This document shows positions 6,505 to 10,977 of a stretch of DNA of 10,977 nucleotides, piece after piece (the stretch's first letter is position 1; each line of letters begins with the position of its first letter). A program made the position numbers and the translations under genes. The stretch lies in the NCBI GenBank assembly GCA_964609465.1, contig CAZSSQ010000085.1, positions 1-10,977 on the forward strand, given 5' to 3'. The notes under the pieces are model-generated. The model searched no databases and was not told where the DNA came from. It worked only from the letters and a program-made list of their open reading frames with translations. This DNA is from CAVSBT01 sp964609465. GTDB taxonomy: Bacteria; Chloroflexota; Dehalococcoidia; DSTF01; JALHUB01.

Positions 6505-6604
6505 NNNNNNNNNNNNNNNNNNNNNNNNNNNNNNNNNNNNNNNNNNNNNNNNNNNNNNNNNNNNNNNNNNNNNNNNNNNNNNNNNNNNNNNNNNNNNNNN
6601 NNNN
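6505..6604. other. assembly gap of 100 N
   Basis: Exactly 100 undetermined bases, the usual placeholder for a gap of unknown length between contigs. It hides the end of hisD, its stop codon, the hisD-hisC junction and the hisC ribosome site. Any further small gene or repeat here cannot be seen. Confidence 0.98.
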
Positions 6605-7720
6605 ATGCGCCGGACGTCCGCCGCCGATCTGACCCGCCTGCTGCGCCCCGACCTGCTGGCCATGGAGGGCTACGAGCCCATCGAGCCCACCGACGTGCTG
6701 GCCGAGGCGCTGGGCATCCCGCCCGAGCGGGTGGTCAAGCTGGACGGCAACGAGAACCCCTATGGCCCGTCGCCGAAAGCCCTGGCTGCCCTGGCCGAGG
6801 CCGGCTCCTACCACATCTATCCCGACCCCCAGCAGCGCAAGGTGCGGCGGGCCCTCGCCGCCTACCTGGGTGTCGACGAGGAGCTGGTGGTGGCGGGCAG
6901 CGGCAGCGACGAGCTCATCGACCTCGTCCTCCGTGCCACCCTGTCGCCGGGCGAGGGGGTCATCGACTGCCCGCCCACCTTCGGTATGTACTCCTTCAGC
7001 ACGTCGGTCTGCGGCGGGCGGGTCGTGGCGGTGCCGCGGCGGGAGGACTTCTCCCTGGACCTGCCTGGCATCGAGGAGGCGGCCGGCCGGGGGGCCAAGG
7101 TCATCTTCGTGGCGTCGCCCAACAACCCCACCGGCAATGCCGTCTCCGCTCGAGAGGTGGAGACGCTGCTGGGCCTCGGGCTGCTGGTGGTCGTGGACGA
7201 GGCCTATGTGGAGTTCGGGGGCGAGAGCCTGGTCTCGCGGGTGTCGGAGCAAGAGCGGCTGGTGGTCCTGCGCACCTTCAGCAAGTGGGCGGGACTGGCC
7301 GGGCTGCGCGCCGGCTACGGCGTCTTCCCGCCTGCCCTGGCCTCGCTGCTGCTGCGCATCAAGCCGCCCTACAACCTGAACGTGGCGGCCCAGGTGGCCG
7401 TCCTGGCCTCCCTGGAGGACGTGGACGTCCTTCGGGAGCGGGTCGCCTCCCTGGTGCGGGAGCGGGAGCGGCTGTATCGAAGGCTGGCGCGCCTCCCCTT
7501 CCTGCGCGCGTATCCTTCCCAGGCCAACTTCCTGCTCTGTCGAGTGGAGGGGCTGGAGGCGCGCTGGGTCCGCGACCGCCTGGCGGAGCGGGGCATCTTT
7601 GTGCGCCACTTCGATACGCCTCTGCTGAGAGGCTACCTGCGCATCAGCGTTGGCCTGCCGGAGCACACCGACGCGCTCCTGCGGGCCCTGAAGGACCTAG
7701 TCTCCGAAGGCCAGGCTTGA
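6605..7720 (+). CDS. hisC: histidinol-phosphate aminotransferase
   Basis: A PLP-dependent class I/II aminotransferase converting imidazole-acetol phosphate and glutamate to histidinol phosphate and 2-oxoglutarate. The 371 visible residues include LDGNENPYGPS (46-56), SPNNPTG (171-177), DEAY (198-201, Asp198 pairs with the PLP pyridine nitrogen), the Schiff-base lysine Lys227 in TFSKWAGLAGLRAGYG, and the substrate-carboxylate arginine Arg346 in YLRISVG. The ATG lies directly against the gap, so an upstream start cannot be excluded, though the N-terminal length (LLRPDLLAMEGYEP near residue 20) is normal. The last four codons and the TGA come from a GAAG-plus-palindrome repeat half-unit (7706-7727). 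It is followed by hisB after 133 bp of repeats. Confidence 0.94.
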   Translation: MRRTSAADLTRLLRPDLLAMEGYEPIEPTDVLAEALGIPPERVVKLDGNENPYGPSPKALAALAEAGSYHIYPDPQQRKVRRALAAYLGVDEELVVAGSGSDELIDLVLRATLSPGEGVIDCPPTFGMYSFSTSVCGGRVVAVPRREDFSLDLPGIEEAAGRGAKVIFVASPNNPTGNAVSAREVETLLGLGLLVVVDEAYVEFGGESLVSRVSEQERLVVLRTFSKWAGLAGLRAGYGVFPPALASLLLRIKPPYNLNVAAQVAVLASLEDVDVLRERVASLVRERERLYRRLARLPFLRAYPSQANFLLCRVEGLEARWVRDRLAERGIFVRHFDTPLLRGYLRISVGLPEHTDALLRALKDLVSEGQA

Positions 7721-7728
7721 GCCTGGCC
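7706..7728. repeat. GAAG-type palindromic half-unit overlapping the hisC stop
   Basis: GAAG (7706-7709) is followed by GCCAGGC (7710-7716), TTGA and GCCTGGC (7721-7727); one more G-C pair (7709/7728) extends the stem to 8 bp. It matches the left half of the 48-bp element at 9846-9893 and closely resembles the half-unit at 9907-9928 (loop TGAA instead of TTGA). The hisC stop TGA at 7718-7720 is in the loop of this hairpin. Confidence 0.7.
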
Positions 7729-7735
7729 GCCAGAC

Positions 7736-7797
7736 GTAGGGACGGAGTTTTAGCTCCGTCCTCAAGGCCCAGGACAGAGCTGAAGCTCTGTCCCTAC
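7736..7797. repeat. 62-bp paired-hairpin repeat (GTAG/CTAC type), copy 1
   Basis: The element reads GTAG, a 22-bp hairpin (7740-7761, arms GGACGGAG and CTCCGTCC, loop TTTTAG), a 10-nt spacer, a second 22-bp hairpin (7772-7793, arms GGACAGAGC and GCTCTGTCC, loop TGAA), then CTAC. Its ends GTAGGGAC and GTCCCTAC are also an exact 8-bp inverted repeat. Length and layout equal the copy at 8550-8611. It is REP/BIME-like and lies between hisC and hisB; no transposase is present in the window. Confidence 0.75.
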
Positions 7798-7824
7798 AGG
7801 TGGCGCATTCGGTGGACAGGCGTG

Positions 7825-7839
7825 CCCGCCAAAGGCGGG
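7825..7839. repeat. CCCGCC-AAA-GGCGGG hairpin before hisB
   Basis: A perfect 6-bp stem with an AAA loop. Its core is the reverse complement of the hairpin at 170-182 (CCGCC-TTT-GGCGG), and a related stem with a TTC loop occurs inside hisB at 7985-7999. It ends 4 bp before the hisB ribosome site (GGAGGG at 7844-7849). Confidence 0.5.
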
Positions 7840-7843
7840 GATA

Positions 7844-7849
7844 GGAGGG
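7844..7849 (+). promoter_or_regulatory. ribosome binding site deciding the hisB GTG start
   Basis: GGAGGG lies 4 nt before GTG 7854 (GGAGG is 5 nt away). An in-frame TAG at 7842-7844 overlaps the first base of this site, and no other ATG, GTG or TTG occurs in frame before the conserved HisB core, so GTG 7854 is the only available start. Confidence 0.6.
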
Positions 7850-7853
7850 ACGA

Positions 7854-8534
7854 GTGGTCGGCGAGCGAAGGCGTGGACGGACGCGGCCGGCGGCCGCCCG
7901 GACGGGCCGTCCGGCAGGCAGGCGGCAGGGCAGCATCGAGCGGGAGACGAAGGAGACGCGCGTCTCGGTGCGGGTGGACCTGGACCCGCCTTCGGCGGGC
8001 GGCCGGGTCCAGGTGGACACGGGCATCGGCATGCTGGACCATCTGCTGGAGCAGGTCGGGCAACACGGGCTTATTGACATAATGATCAAGGCCCAGGGCG
8101 ACCTCCACCGCGACGCCCACCACACGGCGGAGGATGTGGCCCTCTGCCTGGGACGCGCCTTGAACGACGCCCTGGGCGACCGGCAGGGCATCGTGCGCAT
8201 GGCCGACGCCCTGGTGCCGCTGGACGAGGCGCTGGCCCTGGTGGCCCTGGACCTCAGCGGGCGCGGCTACTCCTCGCTGGACCTGTCGTGGGCGGGGGAG
8301 CACCTGGGCGACCCTGCGGGCGTCTGCCTGCCGACGGACATGGTGGGCCACGTGCTGGCGACGCTGGCCGCGGAGGGCCGCTTCACCCTGCACGCCCGCA
8401 TCCTCTCGGGGGGCAACGACCACCACAAGGCGGAGGCGCTCTTCAAGGCGCTGGGGCGGGCCCTCGGCGCCGCCAGCCGCCTCGACCCGCGCCGCGCCGG
8501 CCAGACGCCCAGCACGAAGGGCAGGCTGGTGTAG
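7854..8534 (+). CDS. hisB: imidazoleglycerol-phosphate dehydratase with unusual N-terminal extension
   Basis: The enzyme dehydrates imidazoleglycerol phosphate to imidazole-acetol phosphate, the substrate of HisC, using Mn2+. The 226-residue protein is the monofunctional form, without the phosphatase domain of enterobacterial HisB. The core begins at about residue 28 (IERETKET) and shows GIGMLDHLL (57-65), the metal motif DAHHTAEDV (87-95), LDEAL (123-127), the second metal motif GGNDHHKAEALFKAL (186-200) and the typical C-terminal TPSTKG (218-223). All key His/Glu residues are present. The first 27 residues are an Arg/Gly/Pro-rich extension; family members usually begin only a few residues before RETKET. 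It is encoded by GC-rich palindromic DNA including CCGGACGG-G-CCGTCCGG (7898-7914). The segment DLDPPSAGGRV is about three residues longer than the usual DLDGTG loop. Either these are tolerated repeat insertions or the true start is disturbed. It is the last gene of the visible his operon. Confidence 0.92.
   Translation: MVGERRRGRTRPAAARTGRPAGRRQGSIERETKETRVSVRVDLDPPSAGGRVQVDTGIGMLDHLLEQVGQHGLIDIMIKAQGDLHRDAHHTAEDVALCLGRALNDALGDRQGIVRMADALVPLDEALALVALDLSGRGYSSLDLSWAGEHLGDPAGVCLPTDMVGHVLATLAAEGRFTLHARILSGGNDHHKAEALFKALGRALGAASRLDPRRAGQTPSTKGRLV
7898..7914. repeat. palindrome inside the hisB N-terminal extension
   Basis: CCGGACGG and CCGTCCGG are perfect complements around one G. It is followed by GGCAGG motifs, the same words that flank the repeats at 146-189 and 3512-3545. 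It lies in the codons for the non-conserved Arg/Pro-rich start of HisB, consistent with repeat-derived coding sequence. Confidence 0.45.
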
Positions 8535-8549
8535 GAGGGCACACACCTC

Positions 8550-8611
8550 GTAGGGGCCGACCTTTAGGTCGGCCCTGGGCGGAGCGGGCGCAGCTAAAGC
8601 TACGCCCCTAC
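8550..8611. repeat. 62-bp paired-hairpin repeat (GTAG/CTAC type), copy 2; possible bidirectional terminator
   Basis: GTAG, a 22-bp hairpin (8554-8575, arms GGGCCGACC and GGTCGGCCC, loop TTTA), a 10-nt spacer, a 22-bp hairpin (8586-8607, GGGCG and AGC pairing with GCT and CGCCC, one C/A mismatch, loop TAAA), then CTAC. The outer ends GTAGGGGC and GCCCCTAC are an exact inverted repeat. It has the same 4-22-10-22-4 architecture as 7736-7797. It fills the 99-bp gap between the convergent hisB and purS stops, so it may end both transcripts, although no T-tract is seen. Confidence 0.75.
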
Positions 8612-8633
8612 ACGTGAGGGTGGGGTTCAGCGG

Positions 8634-8882
8634 CTACGCTTCCTCCAGCTCGAAGCGGTAGTTCTCGATGATGGGGTTGGCCAGGAGCTGGCGGCACATC
8701 TCGTTGAGGAGGCGCTCCGCCTCCTGGCGGCTGTCGCCGTCGAGCCGGATCTCCATGTACTTGCCGGCGCGCACGCTCTCCACGCTGGTGAAGCCCAGGG
8801 AGTGCAGGCCGCCCTTGATGGTGAGCCCCTGGGGGTCGTTCACTGTGGGCTTAAGGGTGACGTAGACCTTCGCCAGGAACAC
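8634..8882 (-). CDS. purS: phosphoribosylformylglycinamidine synthase subunit PurS
   Basis: PurS is the small subunit that links the glutaminase PurQ to the synthetase PurL in the multi-subunit FGAM synthetase, step 4 of de novo purine synthesis. The 82-residue protein has the usual length and the recognisable PurS pattern: an N-terminal strand AKVYVTLKPTVNDPQG (4-19), TIKGGLHSLGF (21-31), VRAGKYMEIRL (37-47) and the helical C-terminal LLNEMCRQLLANPIIENYRFEL (58-79). The start is GTG at 8882, 2 bp beyond the purC stop, with GGAGG at 8890-8894 inside the end of purC and 7-nt spacing. It is therefore cotranscribed and coupled with purC. purQ and purL, its usual downstream neighbours, do not follow; the convergent hisB lies 99 bp away instead. 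Confidence 0.9.
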   Translation of the reverse strand: MFLAKVYVTLKPTVNDPQGLTIKGGLHSLGFTSVESVRAGKYMEIRLDGDSRQEAERLLNEMCRQLLANPIIENYRFELEEA

Positions 8883-8884
8883 GG

Positions 8885-9802
8885 CTAGCCCTCCCCCGGG
8901 CGGGACAGCTCCCGCCCCGTCAGTCTCCGGTACGCCTCCCTGTAGCGCTCCGAGGTGCTGGCTACGACCTCCGGCGGCAGGACCGGCGCCGGCGGCTGCT
9001 TGTTCCACCCCGAGGCCGTGAGCCAGTCGCGCACTGGCTGCTTGTCGAAGCTGGGCTGCGGGCCGCCTGGCTGGTAGCCGTCGGCGGGCCAGAAGCGGCT
9101 GGAGTCGGGCGTCAGCACCTCGTCGATGACAATGAGCTCCTCCTGGCCGTCCACATCCACCCAGCCGAACTCGAACTTGGTGTCGGCGATGATGATGCCC
9201 CGCTGGCGGGCGTACTGGGCGGCGTACTTGTACAGGGCCAGGCTGCGCAGGCTGAGCACGCTGGCCGCCTTGGGCCCCACCATCTCGATCACCTGCTCGT
9301 AGCTGATGTTGATGTCGTGGCCGCTCTCCGCCTTGGTCGACGGCGTGAAGACGGGCTCCGGCAACTCGTCGCTCTCCCGCAGGCCGGGAGGCAGCCGGAT
9401 GCCGCAGACGCTCTGCGACTCCTTGTACTCGGCCCAGCCGGAGCCGGACAGGTAGCCCCGCACCACGCACTCGATGTCCACCCTACGCGCCTTGCGCACC
9501 ATCATGGAGCGGCCGACGAACTCCGGCGGCAGCTCGAAGGGCAGGCCGTCGGCGGGGGTGCCGTCGGCCAGGCGGATGAAGTGGCTGGGCACCACCGAGG
9601 CCGTCTGCTCGAACCAGAAGGCGGAGAGCTGGGTGAGCACCGCCCCCTTGTCCGGGATGCCGTTGGGCAGGACGACGTCGAAGGCGGAGATGCGGTCCGT
9701 GGCCACCATGAGGAGGCGGTCGCCGAGGTCGTAGGTGTCGCGCACCTTGCCCCGGGCGTACAGGTTGGGGAGGTGAGTCTCAATCAAGACCGGCGATGTC
9801 AC
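8885..9802 (-). CDS. purC: phosphoribosylaminoimidazole-succinocarboxamide (SAICAR) synthase
   Basis: The enzyme joins CAIR and aspartate with ATP to give SAICAR in de novo purine synthesis. At 305 residues it is the longer type of PurC, compared with about 235-240 in B. subtilis and E. coli. Motifs in order: GKVRDTYD (18-25), DRISAFDV (36-43), IECVVRGYLSGSGW (110-123), TPSTKAESGHD (153-163), ADTKFEFG (206-213), DEVLTPDSSRFW (227-238) and SFDKQPVRDW (251-260). The start is GTG at 9802; a weak GAGGG about 10 nt upstream is the only visible ribosome site, and no ATG fits better. PurB, which acts on the PurC product, is encoded upstream on the same strand, separated by 203 bp of palindromic repeats. 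purS follows directly. Confidence 0.96.
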   Translation of the reverse strand: MTSPVLIETHLPNLYARGKVRDTYDLGDRLLMVATDRISAFDVVLPNGIPDKGAVLTQLSAFWFEQTASVVPSHFIRLADGTPADGLPFELPPEFVGRSMMVRKARRVDIECVVRGYLSGSGWAEYKESQSVCGIRLPPGLRESDELPEPVFTPSTKAESGHDINISYEQVIEMVGPKAASVLSLRSLALYKYAAQYARQRGIIIADTKFEFGWVDVDGQEELIVIDEVLTPDSSRFWPADGYQPGGPQPSFDKQPVRDWLTASGWNKQPPAPVLPPEVVASTSERYREAYRRLTGRELSRPGEG

Positions 9803-9845
9803 CTACTCTGCCCTCACTTTCAGCGCCTGGGTCTGTAGTCCGCCC

Positions 9846-9928
9846 GAAGGCCAGCCTTCAGGCTGGCTCGCGCCAGGCCAAGGCCTGGCCTTCTGCCGCT
9901 AACCGTGCCAGGCTGAAGCCTGGCCTTC
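9846..9928. repeat. GAAG/CTTC-type palindrome array between purB and purC
   Basis: A 48-bp element (9846-9893) reads GAAG, an 18-bp hairpin (9850-9867, GCCAGCC-TTCA-GGCTGGC), a 4-nt spacer, an 18-bp hairpin (9872-9889, GCCAGGCC-AA-GGCCTGGC), then CTTC. After 13 bp an extra half-unit follows: an 18-bp hairpin (9907-9924, GCCAGGC-TGAA-GCCTGGC) plus CTTC. The 4-18-4-18-4 plan parallels the 4-22-10-22-4 plan of the 62-bp elements, and the half-unit recurs at the hisC stop. REP-like; no associated transposase in the window. Confidence 0.7.
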
Positions 9929-9967
9929 AGAGGCCAACAGTCCGATTCGTTGCCATACCGTCATCGC

Positions 9968-9993
9968 GGGCGGAGCTGAAGCTCCGCCCCCAC
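9968..9993. repeat. half-unit of the 62-bp repeat family
   Basis: A 22-bp hairpin with arms GGGCGGAGC and GCTCCGCCC around TGAA (9968-9989), followed by CCAC where complete elements have CTAC. It corresponds to the right half of the copy at 7736-7797, with arm changes that keep pairing. It lies 12 bp beyond the purB stop codon, in the purB-purC spacer. Confidence 0.65.
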
Positions 9994-10005
9994 GTTGGCA
10001 GGCCC

Positions 10006-10977
10006 CTATGTCAGCAGGCCCACCCGCCGGAAGCTGGTGTCCACGTGCCGCAGGTAGTAGCCGTAGTCGAAGATAGCGTCCAGCTGGGCGGGCGAGAGAC
10101 GTGATGTCACGTCCGGCTCAGCGTCGAGGAGCTGGCGGAACGGCCGGCGCTCCTTCCAGGCCTGCATAGCGTTCCGCTGCACGATGTCGTAGGCCTGCTG
10201 GCGGCTGAGCCCCTTCTCGATGAGGGCCAGCATCACCCGCTGCGAGAAGATGACGCCTTGGGTCATCTCCAGGTTCTCCCGCATGCGCTGCGGGTAGACC
10301 TGGAGCCCGTCCATGATCCAGGTGAACATGTCCAGCATGTAGTCCAGCAGCAGGCAGGAGTCGGGCAGTATGATGCGCTCCGGCCCCGAGTTGCTGATGT
10401 CGCGCTCGTGCCACAGGGCGACGTTCTCCAGGGCAGTGACGGCGTGCCCGCGGATGACGCGCGCCAGACCGCAGACGCGCTCGCACTTCTCCGGGTTGCG
10501 CTTGTGGGGCATGGCGCTGGAGCCAGTCTGGCCCTTGGCGAAGGGCTCCTCGGCCTCCAGGATCTCCGTTCGCTGGAGGCTGCGGATCTCGGTGGCGAAG
10601 CGCTCCAGGGAGGCGGCGATGATGGCCAGCGTGGCCACGAAGTGGGCGTGGCGGTCCCGATGCACGATCTGGCTGCTGACGGCCTCCATGGCCAGGCCCA
10701 GGCGCGCGCAGGTCCTCTCCTCCACCTCCGGCGGCACGGTGGCGTGGGTGCCGACGGCCCCGCTGACCTTGCCCACCGCCGCCTGTGCCTTGGCCTCGGC
10801 CAGGCGACGGGCGTTGCGCCGCATCTCGTCCACCCACGTCGCCAGCTTGAGGCCGAAGCTGGTGGGCTCGGCGTGGACGCCGTGGGTGCGGCCCATCATC
10901 AGGGTGTCCTTGAACTCCACGGCGCGCCGCTCCAGCACCTCCAGGAGGGCGGCCACGTCCCGTTCCAGGATCTCGGC
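10006..10977 (-). CDS. purB: adenylosuccinate lyase (N-terminus beyond the window)
   Basis: This lyase removes fumarate twice in purine synthesis: from SAICAR to give AICAR, and from adenylosuccinate to give AMP. The 323 visible residues, read from the right window edge, belong to the fumarase/aspartase superfamily. They include MGRTHGVHAEPTSFGLK, with the histidine of the THGVHA region expected to act in catalysis, and the superfamily signature GSSAMPHKRNP, whose serine loop supplies the catalytic base. The helical C-terminal domain ends normally at the TAG in 10006-10008. About 110-130 N-terminal residues are outside the window. The internal GTG at 10956 is not the start, since the frame stays open and family-like to the edge. 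It is the first visible gene of the purB-purC-purS cluster. Confidence 0.95.
   Translation of the reverse strand, partial: AEILERDVAALLEVLERRAVEFKDTLMMGRTHGVHAEPTSFGLKLATWVDEMRRNARRLAEAKAQAAVGKVSGAVGTHATVPPEVEERTCARLGLAMEAVSSQIVHRDRHAHFVATLAIIAASLERFATEIRSLQRTEILEAEEPFAKGQTGSSAMPHKRNPEKCERVCGLARVIRGHAVTALENVALWHERDISNSGPERIILPDSCLLLDYMLDMFTWIMDGLQVYPQRMRENLEMTQGVIFSQRVMLALIEKGLSRQQAYDIVQRNAMQAWKERRPFRQLLDAEPDVTSRLSPAQLDAIFDYGYYLRHVDTSFRRVGLLT

Noticed and set aside
5747..7666. Very long antisense open frame opposite hisD and hisC
   Set aside because: GC-rich codon bias leaves the opposite strand open. The translation is low-complexity Gln/Gly/Arg/His-rich without domains and crosses the gap.
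4763..7720. One 985-codon open frame joining hisD and hisC
   Set aside because: The first part is a shadow frame of the PLC-like gene, and the join passes through 100 N placed by assembly convention. HisD and HisC are separate enzymes of normal length here.
7706..7839. CRISPR-like array or tandem repeats between hisC and hisB
   Set aside because: The units are self-complementary hairpins with differing arms, not identical direct repeats with unique spacers, and no cas genes are present.
8883..9470. Long minus-strand extension of the purS frame to 9470
   Set aside because: It lies entirely in the purC coding region in another frame. The GTG at 8882 with GGAGG at 8890-8894 gives a normal 82-residue PurS.
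9803..10005. Small coding gene in the purB-purC spacer
   Set aside because: The open frames are explained by the palindromic repeats and have no ribosome site or recognisable protein features.

Overview
The window is about 11 kb of GC-rich bacterial chromosome carrying mostly housekeeping biosynthesis genes. It includes one 100-base run of N (6505-6604), which reads as a scaffolding gap in a draft or metagenome assembly. The gene set (class I BirA without a DNA-binding domain, long-form HisG, separate PurS, long-type PurC) and the many small palindromic intergenic repeats suggest Chloroflexota, perhaps a Dehalococcoidia-like lineage. That placement is inference only, because the window holds no rRNA or other marker.

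Layout. Positions 1-270 hold a sigma70-like promoter (TTGACG, 17 nt, TAGCAT), a short leader with a perfect Shine-Dalgarno sequence folded into a long imperfect stem, a 25-codon reading frame, palindromic repeats and a terminator-like hairpin. Then come birA (+) and, convergent with it, a minus-strand pair: an NfeD/STOPP-type membrane serine protease followed by its slipin (stomatin-like) partner. A 166-bp divergent promoter region separates nfeD from the plus-strand histidine operon, which runs hisG - zinc-dependent phospholipase C-like gene - hisD - (gap) - hisC - hisB. The PLC-like gene lies 2 bp after hisG and overlaps hisD by 4 bp, so it is part of the operon. Convergent with hisB is a minus-strand purine cluster, purB (N-terminus beyond the window) - purC - purS.

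How the genes work together. HisG starts histidine synthesis from PRPP and ATP. HisB, HisC and HisD carry out the dehydratase, aminotransferase and final dehydrogenase steps. hisA, hisF, hisH, hisI/E and the histidinol-phosphate phosphatase are not in this window. PurC and PurB catalyse consecutive de novo purine steps (PurB acting twice). PurS is a subunit of FGAM synthetase, but its usual neighbours purQ and purL are absent here. Histidine and purine synthesis share PRPP and AICAR.

The least ordinary content is non-coding. Two exactly 62-bp elements (7736-7797 and 8550-8611) share a 4-22-10-22-4 architecture: GTAG/CTAC ends around two hairpins whose loop cores are conserved while their arms change with compensatory substitutions. 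A related 48-bp element (4-18-4-18-4, GAAG/CTTC ends) lies at 9846-9893, and half-units of both kinds are scattered nearby. One half-unit supplies the last four codons and the stop of hisC. A GC-rich palindromic stretch appears to form the N-terminal extension of hisB.
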